Source: Macromonas bipunctata
Lineage (GTDB): Bacteria > Pseudomonadota > Gammaproteobacteria > Burkholderiales > Burkholderiaceae_C
Assembly (NCBI RefSeq): GCF_002837135.1
Contig: NZ_NWBQ01000058.1
Span: 1 to 34,083, forward strand
Length of the DNA: 34,083 nucleotides
Reading direction: 5' to 3'
Of the stretch, positions 16,795 through 25,992 are shown piece after piece. Under the pieces are notes generated by a model that saw only the letters and a list, made by a program, of their open reading frames with translations, had not been told where the DNA came from and did no database searches. The position numbers and the translations under genes were made by a program. The first letter of the stretch is position 1; each line of letters starts with the position of its first letter.

Positions 16795-17562
16795 ATGCGC
16801 TTTGACGTCATCACCCTGTTCCCCGAGCTGTTTGCGCCGTTCCTGAGCCACGGCATCAACCGCCGCGCCTTCGAATCCGGCCTGGTGGATGTGCGCCTGT
16901 GGCAACTGCGCGACTTTGCCGAAGGCAACTACCGCCGCGTGGACGACCGCCCCTTTGGCGGCGGCCCCGGCATGGTGATGCTGGCCGACCCGCTGTACCG
17001 CTGCTGGCAGGCCATCCGCGCCGAGCGCAACGAGGCCGAACCAGCGCCCACCGTGCTGTTCTCGCCGCTGGGGCAGCGCCTGGCGCATCCGGTGGTGACG
17101 GGGTTTGCCTCCGGTCAGGGCGCCATTCTGGTCTGCGGCCGCTACGAGGGCATCGACCAGCGTTTCATCGACGCCTGCGTGGACGCGCAGCTCAGCCTGG
17201 GCGACTTTGTGCTCTCCGGCGGCGAGATCCCGGCCATGGCCTTGCTCGACGCCGTGGCGCGCCTGCAACCCGGTGTGCTCAACGACGCCGGCAGCCACCA
17301 GCAGGACAGCTTCAACCCCGCGCTCGATGGCCTGCTGGATTGCCCGCACTACACCCGGCCCGAAGTCTGGCACGGCCCGCAGGGCGAGGTGGCGGTGCCC
17401 GAGGTGCTGCTGTCGGGCAACCACGCCCGCATCGAGGCCTACCGCCGCCAGCAGCGCCTGCACACCACCGCCCAGTGGCGGCCCGACGTGCTGCAGCAGG
17501 TGCGCGCCGCCGGTGGCCTGACCCGGCAGGACGAGGCGGCCTTGCGCGCCGCTGGCGCCTGA
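16795..17562 (+). CDS. trmD: tRNA (guanine-37-N1)-methyltransferase
   Basis: TrmD methylates G37 of tRNAs reading CNN codons with SAM, preventing +1 frameshifts, and is essential in many bacteria. The 255-residue product has the SPOUT trefoil knot: FGGGPGMVM at 54-62, CGRYEGIDQRF at 114-124 and LGDFVLSGGEIPA at 135-147. Asp171 in HQQDSF corresponds to the catalytic Asp169 of E. coli, and LLDCPHYTRPE follows. The start at 16795 opens the invariant MRFDVITLFPELF. There is a 38-bp gap after rimM and a 112-bp gap with its own promoter element before rplS. Confidence 0.97.
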   Translation: MRFDVITLFPELFAPFLSHGINRRAFESGLVDVRLWQLRDFAEGNYRRVDDRPFGGGPGMVMLADPLYRCWQAIRAERNEAEPAPTVLFSPLGQRLAHPVVTGFASGQGAILVCGRYEGIDQRFIDACVDAQLSLGDFVLSGGEIPAMALLDAVARLQPGVLNDAGSHQQDSFNPALDGLLDCPHYTRPEVWHGPQGEVAVPEVLLSGNHARIEAYRRQQRLHTTAQWRPDVLQQVRAAGGLTRQDEAALRAAGA

Positions 17563-17569
17563 ACCCCGC

Positions 17570-17585
17570 TATAATCTTGGGTTTT
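17570..17585 (+). promoter_or_regulatory. Internal promoter -10 region before rplS
   Basis: A perfect TATAAT at 17570-17575 begins 8 bp after the trmD stop and is followed by CTTGGGTTTT, the same TATAATCTnnGGTTTT arrangement as before rpsP. Again there is no clear -35. It would let rplS be transcribed beyond what the operon gives. Confidence 0.55.
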
Positions 17586-17602
17586 TCGATCCTCTGTCGG
17601 CC

Positions 17603-17633
17603 GCCCGTCAGCTGCCTCTTTTGAGTGACGGGC
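17603..17633 (+). promoter_or_regulatory. Hairpin in the rplS leader
   Basis: GCCCGTCA (17603-17610) pairs perfectly with TGACGGGC (17626-17633) around a 15-nt loop. It lies about 40 bp before rplS and is followed by CTTTAG rather than a T-run, so it is not a standard terminator. A second small pairing, TTCAT (17649-17653) with ATGAA (17662-17666), touches the ribosome binding site. It could be a weak attenuator or an L19 autoregulatory leader; neither is proved. Confidence 0.5.
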
Positions 17634-17674
17634 CTTTAGTGCAGCGCGTTCATGATCGGAAATGAAGGAAAACC

Positions 17675-18031
17675 ATGAACCTGATCCAAATCCTTGAGCA
17701 AGAAGAAATTGCTCGCCTGAACAAAGAAATCCCCGCTTTTGCGCCCGGCGATACCGTGATCGTCAGCGTGAACGTGATCGAAGGCACCCGCAAGCGCGTG
17801 CAGGCTTACGAAGGCGTCGTGATTGCACGCCGCAACCGTGGCCTGAACTCCGGCTTCATCGTGCGCAAGATCTCCAACGGTGAAGGCGTGGAACGTACGT
17901 TCCCGCTGTACAGCCCGCTGATCGCCAAGATCGAAGTCAAGCGCCGTGGTGCCGTGCGCCGCGCCAAGCTGTACTACCTGCGCGAGCGCAGCGGCAAGTC
18001 GGCACGCATCAAGGAAAAGCTGGGCGCGTAA
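17675..18031 (+). CDS. rplS: Large ribosomal subunit protein bL19
   Basis: The 118-residue product is ribosomal protein L19, at the 30S-50S interface. It starts [20 protein letters not shown] and has [36 protein letters not shown] and [17 protein letters not shown], all family marks. The usual C-terminal [19 protein letters not shown] is complete. The ATG follows GAAGGAAAACC. It is the last gene of the rpsP operon and is followed by a strong terminator. Confidence 0.97.
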   Translation: MNLIQILEQEEIARLNKEIPAFAPGDTVIVSVNVIEGTRKRVQAYEGVVIARRNRGLNSGFIVRKISNGEGVERTFPLYSPLIAKIEVKRRGAVRRAKLYYLRERSGKSARIKEKLGA

Positions 18032-18069
18032 TCCGCCCGCACGGGCCGCTTGCGGCCTGTTCCATAAAG

Positions 18070-18101
18070 AAGCCACGCGGTGCAGATTGCGTGGCTTTTT
18101 T
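18070..18101 (+). terminator. Rho-independent terminator after rplS
   Basis: AAGCCACGC (18070-18078) pairs with GCGTGGCTT (18089-18097) around a 10-nt loop, followed by a T-run. It ends the rpsP operon. The lapB operon arrives from the other side 34 bp away, and the same stem may help stop it, though its tail on that strand is weaker. Confidence 0.9.
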
Positions 18102-18134
18102 GTTGTTGGTGGCCGCTGTTGCGAGGGATCAGGA

Positions 18135-19283
18135 TCAGAGTTCTTCCACGCGCTTCGGAGGGTAGCTGTCCCAGCTCTGGCAACCCGGGCAGTGCCAGAA
18201 GTACTGGCGCGCCTCGAAGCCGCAGGCGGCGCAGCGGTAGCGCTTGAGCGGTTCTGCCGAGCGTTCCAGCGCGGCCTTGATGCGCTGTTCTTCTTCGAGG
18301 GTGCCAAAGTGGGCGCCGTTGAGCCACAGCGCCGCCATCACCAGCGACGGTTCGCGCTCCAGGTGTTGCAGGTAGAGCTGGCGGCCGACGTCAGGGTCGT
18401 CCTGCAGGCTGGCCAGCGCACGCGTCACGTCCAGCGCGTGGCCGTGCTGTTGCTGGTAGTGTTGCAGGCATTGCACCGCCGCCTCGGTCTGCTGGCACAT
18501 GCGCGCCCATTGCCCCAGGCTGTGCGCCACCAGCGGCAGGTGCAGCGGGGCGTGCGTGGCCAGCTGCTGCAGCGCCTGCAGGCCGCCCTCGGTGTGGTGC
18601 AGCGACTGGCGCAGGTCGGCCAGCGCAATCCAGCCGCGCGCCGAGCCGGGGGTCTGCTGGGTCACGGTTTCCAGCAGCGCCAATGCCTGCGTGGTCTGGC
18701 CTTGCTTGCGCAGCTGTTCGGCCTGTTCGCAGCGGTAGTGCGCCAGCCGCAGCGCAAAGGAGCCGTTGCCGCTGTATTCCAGCAGGCTGGCCACTTCGGC
18801 GGCCTGTTCCCAGTCGCGCGAGCGTTCGTAGATGCCCAGCAGCGCCAGGCGCGCTTCGGCCTCGAAGCTGGTGCCTTCCAGCTGGCGCAGCGCGGCCTCG
18901 GCGCGGTCCAGCAGCCCGGCTTTCAGGAAGTCGCGTGCCAGCGCGTGCTGGGCCCGTTCGCGTTCGGTGTCGCTGAGGTCGCCGCGCTGCAGCAGGTGCT
19001 CGTGCACGCGCACCGCGCGGTCGTAGTCACCCCGGCGCCGGAACAGGTTGCCCAGCGCGAAGTGCAGCTCCGAGGTGTCGGGATCGTTCTGCACCGCCTC
19101 GATGAAGGCGTCAATGGCCTCGTCCTGGCGCTCGTTGAGCAGGTGGTTCAGGCCCCGGAAGTAGGCGCGCGGGGTCTGGCGGTTTTCCAGCCGCCACTGG
19201 CGCAGGTCAAAGCGCGACGCCAGCCAGCCCAGTGCAAAGCTCAGCGGCAGGCCCCACAGCAGCCAGGTGAAATCAAAGTCCAT
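18135..19283 (-). CDS. lapB: Lipopolysaccharide assembly protein B (YciM)
   Basis: In E. coli LapB is an inner-membrane TPR protein that presents LpxC to FtsH and so sets the rate of LPS synthesis. The 382-residue product fits: one N-terminal membrane helix (about residues 5-22), a long series of TPR units (for example HFALGNLFRRRGDYDRAVRVH and ARDFLKAGLLDRAEAAL), and a C-terminal rubredoxin-like knuckle with Cys351, Cys354, Cys365 and Cys368. The ATG at 19283 gives the anchor directly. The gene overlaps lapA by 11 bp. In this window it is followed at once by the convergent rplS operon. Confidence 0.93.
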   Translation of the reverse strand: MDFDFTWLLWGLPLSFALGWLASRFDLRQWRLENRQTPRAYFRGLNHLLNERQDEAIDAFIEAVQNDPDTSELHFALGNLFRRRGDYDRAVRVHEHLLQRGDLSDTERERAQHALARDFLKAGLLDRAEAALRQLEGTSFEAEARLALLGIYERSRDWEQAAEVASLLEYSGNGSFALRLAHYRCEQAEQLRKQGQTTQALALLETVTQQTPGSARGWIALADLRQSLHHTEGGLQALQQLATHAPLHLPLVAHSLGQWARMCQQTEAAVQCLQHYQQQHGHALDVTRALASLQDDPDVGRQLYLQHLEREPSLVMAALWLNGAHFGTLEEEQRIKAALERSAEPLKRYRCAACGFEARQYFWHCPGCQSWDSYPPKRVEEL

Positions 19284-19587
19284 GGGCGGTGGACGTGGCG
19301 GGCACGCCAGTCGTGACGGAAGGGTCGATAGCGGGCAGGTCGGCTGCGGCGTGGCCGCTGGTTGCCACCGCTGCAGGCGGGCGTTTGGCACACAGCCACA
19401 CCGGTACCATCACCAGCATGCCCAGTGCCGCGCCCAGCGCCAGCGTGGCCAGCAGCACCAGCACCAGCGGCGCCTGCCAGTGGGCGCCAAAGAACAGCTT
19501 GACCTGCACCGAACCCTGGTTGTTCAGGGCAAAGGCGAACAGGGTAAAAAAAACGGCTGCCTTGAGCAGCCAGGTGAGGTATTTCAT
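19273..19587 (-). CDS. lapA: Lipopolysaccharide assembly protein A (DUF1049)
   Basis: The 104-residue product is a small inner-membrane protein with two hydrophobic helices (about residues 5-22 and 40-65), the LapA layout. The NNQGSVQVKLFFG segment between the helices is typical of DUF1049. In E. coli LapA partners LapB in controlling LPS. The tail beyond residue 70 is Ala/Pro-rich and not conserved in kind. It lies 52 bp after ihfB and overlaps lapB, as in many proteobacteria. Confidence 0.88.
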   Translation of the reverse strand: MKYLTWLLKAAVFFTLFAFALNNQGSVQVKLFFGAHWQAPLVLVLLATLALGAALGMLVMVPVWLCAKRPPAAVATSGHAAADLPAIDPSVTTGVPATSTAHGL

Positions 19588-19639
19588 GTTGGTGCCTCAA
19601 TCATGGCGGCCATTGTAGCGGGCCACTGCGCCGTGGCGC

Positions 19640-19927
19640 TCAAGTGGCGTCCACCACCGCCCGCAGGATCTTGCCGGGCTTGAAGTGCGGCACCCACTTG
19701 GCGGGCACCGCCACCTGGGTGCCCAGGCGCGGGTTGCGGCCCTGGCGCGGCGGGCGCTTATGCACCGAGAAGCTGCCAAAGCCCCGGATCTCGATCCGGC
19801 GCCCCTCGGTCAGGCTCTGCGCCAGGTGGTCGAGCAGCAGCCGCACCGCCTGTTCGGTGTCGTCCGGATCCAGCTGCAGGTGTGCCAGGCGCAGGGCCAA
19901 GGCGGCCATCAGGTCGCTGCGTGTCAT
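19640..19927 (-). CDS. ihfB: Integration host factor subunit beta
   Basis: IHF-beta pairs with IHF-alpha to bind and sharply bend DNA. The 95-residue product has the HU/IHF fold: MTRSDLMAALA start, EGRRIEIRGFGSFSVHKRPP and the arm RNPRLGTQVAVPAKWVPHFKPGK. The usual Thr of the RNPRTG arm is Leu here, a small difference. The ATG at 19927 gives the standard length; an in-frame extension upstream would cross the rpsA terminator. rpsA-ihfB order is conserved in proteobacteria. Confidence 0.95.
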   Translation of the reverse strand: MTRSDLMAALALRLAHLQLDPDDTEQAVRLLLDHLAQSLTEGRRIEIRGFGSFSVHKRPPRQGRNPRLGTQVAVPAKWVPHFKPGKILRAVVDAT

Positions 19928-19969
19928 GGGTGGAAAAGGGTAGGGGCTACAAAGGGACAATTTTGCAAC

Positions 19970-19999
19970 AAAAAAGCCCGATGCTGGCGCACCGGGCTT
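19970..19999 (-). terminator. Rho-independent terminator between rpsA and ihfB
   Basis: On the minus strand AAGCCCG (19993-19999) pairs with CGGGCTT (19974-19980) around a 12-nt loop and is followed by a T-run. It lies 36 bp after the rpsA stop and 42 bp before the ihfB start. It should reduce readthrough from rpsA into ihfB-lapA-lapB, which implies a separate promoter or partial readthrough for those genes. Confidence 0.85.
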
Positions 20000-20035
20000 G
20001 GCGGCCTGTTCAGGCCTCAACGGTCAACCGACGGA

Positions 20036-21715
20036 TCAGTTATTGCCGCTGTCGAGCTTGGCGCGCAGCAGGGCGCCCAGGCTGGTGGTGCCGGCGTTGC
20101 CAGCGTTCTGGCTCAGGCTGGCCATGGCTTCTTGCTGTTCGGCCATGTCCTTGGCCTTGATCGACAGCTGGATGTTGCGGGTCTTGCGGTCGATGTTGAC
20201 CACCACGGCGGTCACTTCGTCGCCTTCTTTCAGCACGTTGCGCGCGTCTTCCACGCGGTCGCGGCTGATTTCGGAGGCGCGCAGGTAGCCCACGATGTCC
20301 TCGCCCAGGTCGATTTCAGCGCCCTTGGCATCCACGGTCTTGACCTTGCCGGTGACGGTCTGGCCCTTGTCGTTGATCGACACGAAGGTGGTGAACGGGT
20401 CGCTGTCGAGCTGCTTGATGCCCAGGCTGATGCGTTCGCGTTCCACGTCCACGGCCAGCACCAGGGCTTCGACTTCCTGGCCCTTTTTGTAGTTGCGCAC
20501 GGCGGCTTCGCCGGTTTCGTTCCACGACAGGTCGGACAGGTGCACCAGGCCGTCGATGCCGGCGGCCAGACCCACGAACACACCGAAGTCGGTGATGGAC
20601 TTGATCGGGCCCTTGACACGGTCGCCGCGCTTGGTGTTCTGCGCGAACTCTTGCCACGGGTTGGCCTTGCACTGCTTCATGCCCAGGCTGATGCGGCGCT
20701 TGTCTTCGTCGATCTCCAGCACCATGACTTCGACTTCGTCGCCCAGCGAGACGAGCTTGTTCGGGGCCACGTTCTTGTTGGTCCAGTCCATTTCGGACAC
20801 GTGCACCAGACCTTCGATGCCGGGTTCCAGCTCAACAAACGCGCCGTAGTCGGCGATGTTGGTGACCTTGCCGAACATGCGGGTGCTCGACGGGTAGCGG
20901 CGGCTCACGCCCATCCACGGATCGTCGCCCATTTGCTTGAGGCCCAGCGAGACGCGTTGCTTCTCGGTGTCAAACTTGAGCACCTTGGCGGTGATTTCCT
21001 GGCCAGCCGCCACGACTTCGGACGGGTGACGCACGCGGCGCCATGCCATGTCGGTGATGTGCAGCAGGCCGTCGATGCCGCCCAGGTCCACGAACGCACC
21101 GTATTCGGTGATGTTTTTGACCACGCCGGAAACGATGGCGCCTTCGCGCAGGGTTTCCATCAGCTTGGCGCGCTCTTCGCCCATCGAGGCTTCGACCACA
21201 GCGCGGCGGCTCAGCACGACGTTGTTGCGCTTGCGGTCGAGCTTGATGACCTTGAACTCCATGGTCTTGTTTTCGTACGGAGTCAGGTCCTTGGTCGGAC
21301 GGCTGTCCACCAGCGAGCCCGGCAGGAAGGCGCTGATGCCGTTGACCATGACCTTGAGGCCGCCCTTGACCTTGGCGCCGGTGGTACCGGTGACGAATTC
21401 GCCGGATTCCAGGGCTTTTTCCAGGCTCATCCACGAGGCCAGACGCTTGGCCTTGTCGCGCGACAGGATGGTGTCGCCGTAGCCGTTTTCCACCGCTTCC
21501 ACGGCCACGGACACGAAGTCGCCCACTTGGACTTCGAGTTCGCCCTGGTCGTTCTTGAATTCGCTGATCGGCACGTAGGCTTCGGATTTCAGACCGGCGT
21601 TGACCACCACGTGGTTGTGCTCGACGCGCACGACTTCAGCGGTGATGACTTCGCCCGGGCGCATTTCAGCGCGTTGCAGCGATTCTTCGAACAGGGCGGC
21701 AAAAGATTCAGACAT
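20036..21715 (-). CDS. rpsA: Small ribosomal subunit protein bS1
   Basis: S1 binds mRNA leaders and is needed to start translation of most messages. The 559-residue product has the full six-domain layout: two N-terminal ribosome-binding domains (from [15 protein letters not shown]) and four RNA-binding S1 repeats, seen as repeated blocks such as [42 protein letters not shown] and [21 protein letters not shown]. (Core of each: ITxYGAFVxL.) The ATG at 21715 is the usual MSESFAAL start. It has only a modest ribosome binding site (AGGA), and follows a structured 152-bp leader. It sits between aroA-cmk and ihfB. Confidence 0.97.
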   Translation of the reverse strand: MSESFAALFEESLQRAEMRPGEVITAEVVRVEHNHVVVNAGLKSEAYVPISEFKNDQGELEVQVGDFVSVAVEAVENGYGDTILSRDKAKRLASWMSLEKALESGEFVTGTTGAKVKGGLKVMVNGISAFLPGSLVDSRPTKDLTPYENKTMEFKVIKLDRKRNNVVLSRRAVVEASMGEERAKLMETLREGAIVSGVVKNITEYGAFVDLGGIDGLLHITDMAWRRVRHPSEVVAAGQEITAKVLKFDTEKQRVSLGLKQMGDDPWMGVSRRYPSSTRMFGKVTNIADYGAFVELEPGIEGLVHVSEMDWTNKNVAPNKLVSLGDEVEVMVLEIDEDKRRISLGMKQCKANPWQEFAQNTKRGDRVKGPIKSITDFGVFVGLAAGIDGLVHLSDLSWNETGEAAVRNYKKGQEVEALVLAVDVERERISLGIKQLDSDPFTTFVSINDKGQTVTGKVKTVDAKGAEIDLGEDIVGYLRASEISRDRVEDARNVLKEGDEVTAVVVNIDRKTRNIQLSIKAKDMAEQQEAMASLSQNAGNAGTTSLGALLRAKLDSGNN

Positions 21716-21867
21716 GTAGTTTCCTAGACCACGTACCCGACGGAACCGGGATGGGCACGCAGCGTGTGCAAAAGTGCTTGGTCTGGCGACCAAACGGGTT
21801 GAGGTTCAAAGAACCCGGTGACCGGCGGACGGCGGTGCGTCCGGCGCAGCCACAGGGGCCTGTGGGG
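21716..21867 (-). promoter_or_regulatory. Structured leader upstream of rpsA
   Basis: This 152-bp gap between aroA-cmk and rpsA can form a row of hairpins: 21850-21865 (CCACAGG, 2-nt loop, CCTGTGG), 21826-21843 (CGGACG/CGTCCG), 21795-21817 (CGGGTT/AACCCG), 21778-21793 (TTGGTC/GACCAA) and 21736-21750 (CCCG/CGGG). None has a T-run. In E. coli the rpsA leader is folded and allows S1 to repress its own translation; the density of stems here suggests the same, by inference. It may also contain a promoter that I cannot place. Confidence 0.5.
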
Positions 21868-23913
21868 TTACGCCCCGGCAAAAGGGCGTTGTGCCTGCCA
21901 GTGCGCCAACACCTGTTGTACCGAGGCTTCGATGCCGAGGTCGGAGTTGTCGAGCTGGAGGGCGTCTTGGGCGGCTTGCAGCGGCGCGTGCTGGCGCGAG
22001 GTATCGCGCGCGTCACGGGCCTGCAGGTCGGCCAAAAGGTCTATGAGTGTAGCAGTGCCACCCTGCGAAATCAATTGTTCATAGCGCCGTTGCGCGCGTT
22101 TTTCGGCACTGGCGGTCAAAAAGATTTTCAGCGGCGCGTCGGGGAAGATGACGGTGCCCATGTCGCGGCCATCGGCCACCAGCCCGGGCAGGCGTCGGAA
22201 GCTGTGCTGCAGTTGCAGCAGCGCCTGGCGCACTTCGGGCAGGACCGACACGCGCGAGGCGGCCATGCCTGCGGCTTCGCTGCGCACGGCGGTGGTCACG
22301 TCCTCGTCGGCCAGCCAGATGCGGCCCGCTGCAAAGCGTACCGGCAGGCCAGCGGCCAGTTCGCCCAGGCGTGTGGCCACGGCGGGGTCTTGCAGGCTGG
22401 CGGCGTCGGTGGTGATGCCAGCGCGTTCGGCGGCCAGCCCCACCAGGCGGTACAGCGCGCCCGAATCCAGCACGGCGTAGCCCAGTTGTTCCGCCACGCG
22501 GTGCGCCAGCGTGCCCTTGCCCGAGGCGGTGGGGCCATCAATGCACAACACCGGAATGTCGGCTGCGTTGGCCTGCACCACGCCAAACAGGGCTTCAAAG
22601 TAGTCGGGGAAGGTTTTGGCCACGCACTTGGGGTCTTCAATGCGCAGCGGCACCCGCGCCGGGTTGAACGCAGCCAGCGAGAAGCACATCGCCACGCGGT
22701 GGTCGTCGTAGGTGTGGATGCTGGCGGCGCGCCAGCCGTCGGTGGTAGGTGGCGTGACGCGGATGAAGTCGTGGCCTTCTTCCACGGTGGCTCCAAGTTT
22801 GCGCAGTTCGCAGGCCATGGCGGCGATGCGGTCGGTCTCCTTCACGCGCCAGCTGGCGATGTTGCGCAGCGTGGTGGTGCCTTGGGCGTACAGCGCCATC
22901 ACGGCCAGCGTCATGGCCGCGTCGGGGATGTGGTTGCAATCGAGGTCGATGGCTTGGAGTGGCCACGCACCCCGGCGGATGTGCAGCGCGTTGGCGGAGC
23001 CGCTGATGTCGGCGCCCATGGCTTGTGCCGCTTCCACAAAACGGATGTCGCCCTGGATGGAGTCTAGCCCCACCCCTTGGATGGTGATGCCATCGGTGCC
23101 CGCACTGGCCGGTGCCAATGCTCCCAGTGCGATGAAGTAGCTGGCCGAGGAGGCATCGCCTTCGATGTGGATGCTGCCTGGTGAGGTGTAGCGGCTGCCT
23201 TGCGGGATGGTGAAGCGTTGCCAGCCGTCACGCTGCACCTGCACGCCAAACTGGGCCAGCAGCTTGAGCGTGATGTCGATGTAGGGTTTGGAGATCAGCT
23301 CGCCCACCACTTCCAGCGTGATGTCGCGCGTGGCCACCAGCGGCAAGGCCAGCAGCAACGCGGTCAGGAACTGGCTGGACACGTCACCGCGCACGCGGAT
23401 GGGGGTGTCCAGCGCCAGTGCGGCGGGCTGGCCGTGGCCCACGCGCAGCGGCGGGTAGCCGTCCTGGCCTAGGTAGTCCACCGGGCAGCCAAGCTGGCGC
23501 AGTGCGTCCACCAGATCCCCAATCGGGCGCTCGTGCATGCGGGCAATGCCGCTGAGTTCAAACTGACCGCCCAGTTGCGTGGCCAGCAGGGCCAGCGCGG
23601 CGGTCAGGGGGCGCATGGCGGTGCCCGCGTTGCCCAGGAACAGCGCCGCCGAGCGCACGGGCAGCGCACCGCCCAGGCCGCGCACCTGCACGGTGTGTGC
23701 GCCCAGGTGTTCGATGCCGCAGCCCAGTTGCGCCAGCCCGGTGAGCATGACGCGGGTGTCGTCGGAATCGAGCAGGTCGTGTACTGTGGTTTCGCCTGCG
23801 CTCAGGGCCGCCAGCAGCAGCACGCGGTTGGAGATGCTCTTGGAGCCGGGCAGGGTCACGGTGCCACCCGCACTGCGCAGCGGTGGGAGATCAAGGAACG
23901 GAATGGCGTACAT
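21868..23913 (-). CDS. aroA-cmk: Bifunctional 3-phosphoshikimate 1-carboxyvinyltransferase / cytidylate kinase
   Basis: One 681-residue chain joins EPSP synthase (shikimate pathway) and CMP kinase (nucleotide synthesis). Residues about 1-445 are Aro[11 protein letters not shown] at 21-30 with Lys25, [13 protein letters not shown], and the later RVKETDRI and TYDDHRVAM. Residues about 453-681 are Cmk: the P-loop GPTASGKGT at 460-468, LDSGALYR and [12 protein letters not shown]. (Each motif is intact, so both halves should be active.) Such a fusion is known from several Burkholderiales. The ATG at 23913 opens the conserved start; the frame runs on upstream without similarity. It lies between tyrA and rpsA in the conserved order. 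Confidence 0.96.
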   Translation of the reverse strand: MYAIPFLDLPPLRSAGGTVTLPGSKSISNRVLLLAALSAGETTVHDLLDSDDTRVMLTGLAQLGCGIEHLGAHTVQVRGLGGALPVRSAALFLGNAGTAMRPLTAALALLATQLGGQFELSGIARMHERPIGDLVDALRQLGCPVDYLGQDGYPPLRVGHGQPAALALDTPIRVRGDVSSQFLTALLLALPLVATRDITLEVVGELISKPYIDITLKLLAQFGVQVQRDGWQRFTIPQGSRYTSPGSIHIEGDASSASYFIALGALAPASAGTDGITIQGVGLDSIQGDIRFVEAAQAMGADISGSANALHIRRGAWPLQAIDLDCNHIPDAAMTLAVMALYAQGTTTLRNIASWRVKETDRIAAMACELRKLGATVEEGHDFIRVTPPTTDGWRAASIHTYDDHRVAMCFSLAAFNPARVPLRIEDPKCVAKTFPDYFEALFGVVQANAADIPVLCIDGPTASGKGTLAHRVAEQLGYAVLDSGALYRLVGLAAERAGITTDAASLQDPAVATRLGELAAGLPVRFAAGRIWLADEDVTTAVRSEAAGMAASRVSVLPEVRQALLQLQHSFRRLPGLVADGRDMGTVIFPDAPLKIFLTASAEKRAQRRYEQLISQGGTATLIDLLADLQARDARDTSRQHAPLQAAQDALQLDNSDLGIEASVQQVLAHWQAQRPFAGA

Positions 23914-23976
23914 GGTCGGGCGTTTGGGCAAAGAGGGTGGGGCGGACACGGTGCGGGCGGCACACCGCATCCAGAT

Positions 23977-24900
23977 TCAGGTGGAGGAGGGGACAGCGGG
24001 TGCGCCGGGTGTGTTGCTGCCGTTGCCGCCGCACAGTTGCCACTGCGCCCGCGCGGTGCTGGCCTGCGTGATGAGTTGTTGCAGCGCGCCGCCGTCGTTG
24101 GCGCGCAGCGTGTGTTCCAGCGCGTCCAGCGCCGTGCGGAAGTGCTGGGCTTGTGCCAGCACTTCGGTTTTGTTGGCCAGCAAAATGTCGCGCCAGATGC
24201 TGGGGTCGCTGGCAGCAATGCGGGTGAAATCGCGGAAACCCGGCCCGGCCAAGGCCAAAAACTCCGCCGCTTGCGGTTGGGCTTGGACAGCGTTCATGGC
24301 CGCAAACGCCAGCAGGTGCGGCAAGTGGCTGACGGTGGCGTAGGCTGCGTCGTGCGCTGCCGGGGTCATGTGCCGCACCCGACTGCCCAGGGCTTGCCAT
24401 AACTCGGTGGCACGTTCCACTTGGGACGGGGCGGTTTCGGGCAGCGGGGTCAGAATGACTTGCCGGTCGCGGTACAGGCTGGCTTCGGCGTGGTCCACGC
24501 CCGCCCGTTCCTTGCCCGCAATCGGGTGGGCGGGCACAAAACCGGCCAGTTGCGCGGGGGTGGCCAGGGCGCGGCGCGCGGCGGCCACCACGTCGCTCTT
24601 GGTGGAGCCCACGTCCATCACCAGCGCCTGGGGGCCAAGTTGAGGCTGGATGGCCCGCAGCGTGGCTTCGGTGGCGGCCACGGGCACGGCCAGCAGCACC
24701 AGGTCGGCGCCCGATGCCGCCAGCGGTGCCGACGGCGCTTCGGCATCGATCACGCCCAGTTCCAGCGCCCGTTGCAGCGTGCGTGGCGACGGGCTGTAGC
24801 CCACCACACGGCGCACCAGACCGGCTTGTTTGAGCGCCAGCGCAAACGAGCCGCCCATCAGGCCGCAGCCGATCAGCCCGAGTTGTTCAAACATCTGCAT
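23977..24900 (-). CDS. tyrA: Prephenate dehydrogenase
   Basis: This enzyme oxidises prephenate to 4-hydroxyphenylpyruvate for tyrosine. The 307-residue product has the NAD motif GLIGCGLMGGSFALAL near residues 8-23, MDVGSTKSDVV, and AHPIAGKERAGVDHA, then SHLPHLLAFA. It is monofunctional, without chorismate mutase or ACT domain. A short Gly/Ser/Pro-rich tail ends the protein. ATGs at 24900 and 24894 are both possible starts. The gene begins 12 bp after pheA and ends 63 bp before aroA-cmk. Confidence 0.95.
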   Translation of the reverse strand: MQMFEQLGLIGCGLMGGSFALALKQAGLVRRVVGYSPSPRTLQRALELGVIDAEAPSAPLAASGADLVLLAVPVAATEATLRAIQPQLGPQALVMDVGSTKSDVVAAARRALATPAQLAGFVPAHPIAGKERAGVDHAEASLYRDRQVILTPLPETAPSQVERATELWQALGSRVRHMTPAAHDAAYATVSHLPHLLAFAAMNAVQAQPQAAEFLALAGPGFRDFTRIAASDPSIWRDILLANKTEVLAQAQHFRTALDALEHTLRANDGGALQQLITQASTARAQWQLCGGNGSNTPGAPAVPSST

Positions 24901-24912
24901 CGGTGGGCCTGT

Positions 24913-25992
24913 TCAGTCGCACACTGGGTAGGTGCCCAGCACTTTGTAGAACGCGCACAGGCTTTGCAGCTCCTGCAGCGCCGCCGCTACCGGTGGTTGC
25001 GACGGGTGGCCCGCAATGTCGATGTAGAAGAAGTATTCCCACTGGCCAGACTTGGCCGGGCGCGACTCCAGCCGCGTCATCGACACGCCGTTGTGCTTCA
25101 GGGGCACCAGCAGGTCGTGTACCGCGCCGGGGCGGTTCGGCACCGACACCACTAGGCTGACGCAATCGCGCCCCGAGGCCGGTGGCGCGCCCAGCGTGCT
25201 GGGCAGGCACACCACGGCAAAGCGCGTGCGGTTGAAGGCTTCGTCCTGAATGGCGTGGGCCACCGTGTGCAAGCCGTACTGGCTGCCCGCGCGGCTGCTG
25301 GCAATGGCGGCCCAGTGGGGGTGCTCGGTGGCCAGGCGTGCGCCTTCGGCGTTGCTGGCGACCGCGTGCCGCTCCACGCCCGGCAGGTGGGTGTTGAGCC
25401 AGCCCTGGCATTGCGACAGCGCCTGCGGGTGCGCCACCACACAGTCGATGTGCTCCAGGCTGTTGGTCTGGCGCAGCAGGTGGTGGCGCACCAGCAGGCT
25501 GGTTTCGCCAATGATGTGCAGGGGCGAATGCAGCAGCAAGTCCAACGAGCGCGTCACCACACCTTCGGTGGAGTTTTCGACCGGTACCACGCCAAAATCG
25601 GCGCTGCCAGCGGCGGTGGCGTGGAACACTTCATCGATGTTGGCGCACAGTACCGGCGTGATGCTAGAGCCAAAATAGCCCAGCGCCGCTTCTTCGCTGA
25701 AGGTGCCCGCAGGGCCAAGGTAGGCGATGCGTTGGGGGGCCTCCAGCGCGCGGCAGGCCGACATCACTTCGCGCCAGATGTGGGCGATGCTGTTGGGCTT
25801 GAGCGGGCCGGGGTTGGCCTGTTGCAGTGTGGCAATCACCTGCGCTTCGCGTTCGGGGCGGAACACGGTCGAGCCCTCCACGCGCTTGACCTCACCCACC
25901 TCGTTGGCGTAGCTGGCGCGGCGGTTGAGCAGGGCCAGCAACTCTTGGTCGGTGGCGTCGATGAGTTGGCGGAGTTCGGCGAGGGTTTTCAT
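24913..25992 (-). CDS. pheA: Chorismate mutase / prephenate dehydratase (P-protein)
   Basis: The 359-residue enzyme converts chorismate to prephenate and then to phenylpyruvate. Residues 1-85 are an AroQ chorismate mutase ([19 protein letters not shown]). Residues about 88-265 are the dehydratase, with [24 protein letters not shown] and the catalytic TRF at 256-258. Residues about 278-355 are an ACT domain with ESRP at 309-312, which in relatives binds phenylalanine for feedback control. The start overlaps the serC stop (ATGA). No attenuator is seen before it, consistent with expression as part of the serC operon. Confidence 0.97.
   Translation of the reverse strand: MKTLAELRQLIDATDQELLALLNRRASYANEVGEVKRVEGSTVFRPEREAQVIATLQQANPGPLKPNSIAHIWREVMSACRALEAPQRIAYLGPAGTFSEEAALGYFGSSITPVLCANIDEVFHATAAGSADFGVVPVENSTEGVVTRSLDLLLHSPLHIIGETSLLVRHHLLRQTNSLEHIDCVVAHPQALSQCQGWLNTHLPGVERHAVASNAEGARLATEHPHWAAIASSRAGSQYGLHTVAHAIQDEAFNRTRFAVVCLPSTLGAPPASGRDCVSLVVSVPNRPGAVHDLLVPLKHNGVSMTRLESRPAKSGQWEYFFYIDIAGHPSQPPVAAALQELQSLCAFYKVLGTYPVCD

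Noticed and set aside
19685-21727. A 680-codon open frame on the + strand opposite rpsA and ihfB
   Set aside because: It crosses two genes and a terminator, has antisense-type composition (His, Asp, Ala, Gly, Val) and no motif.
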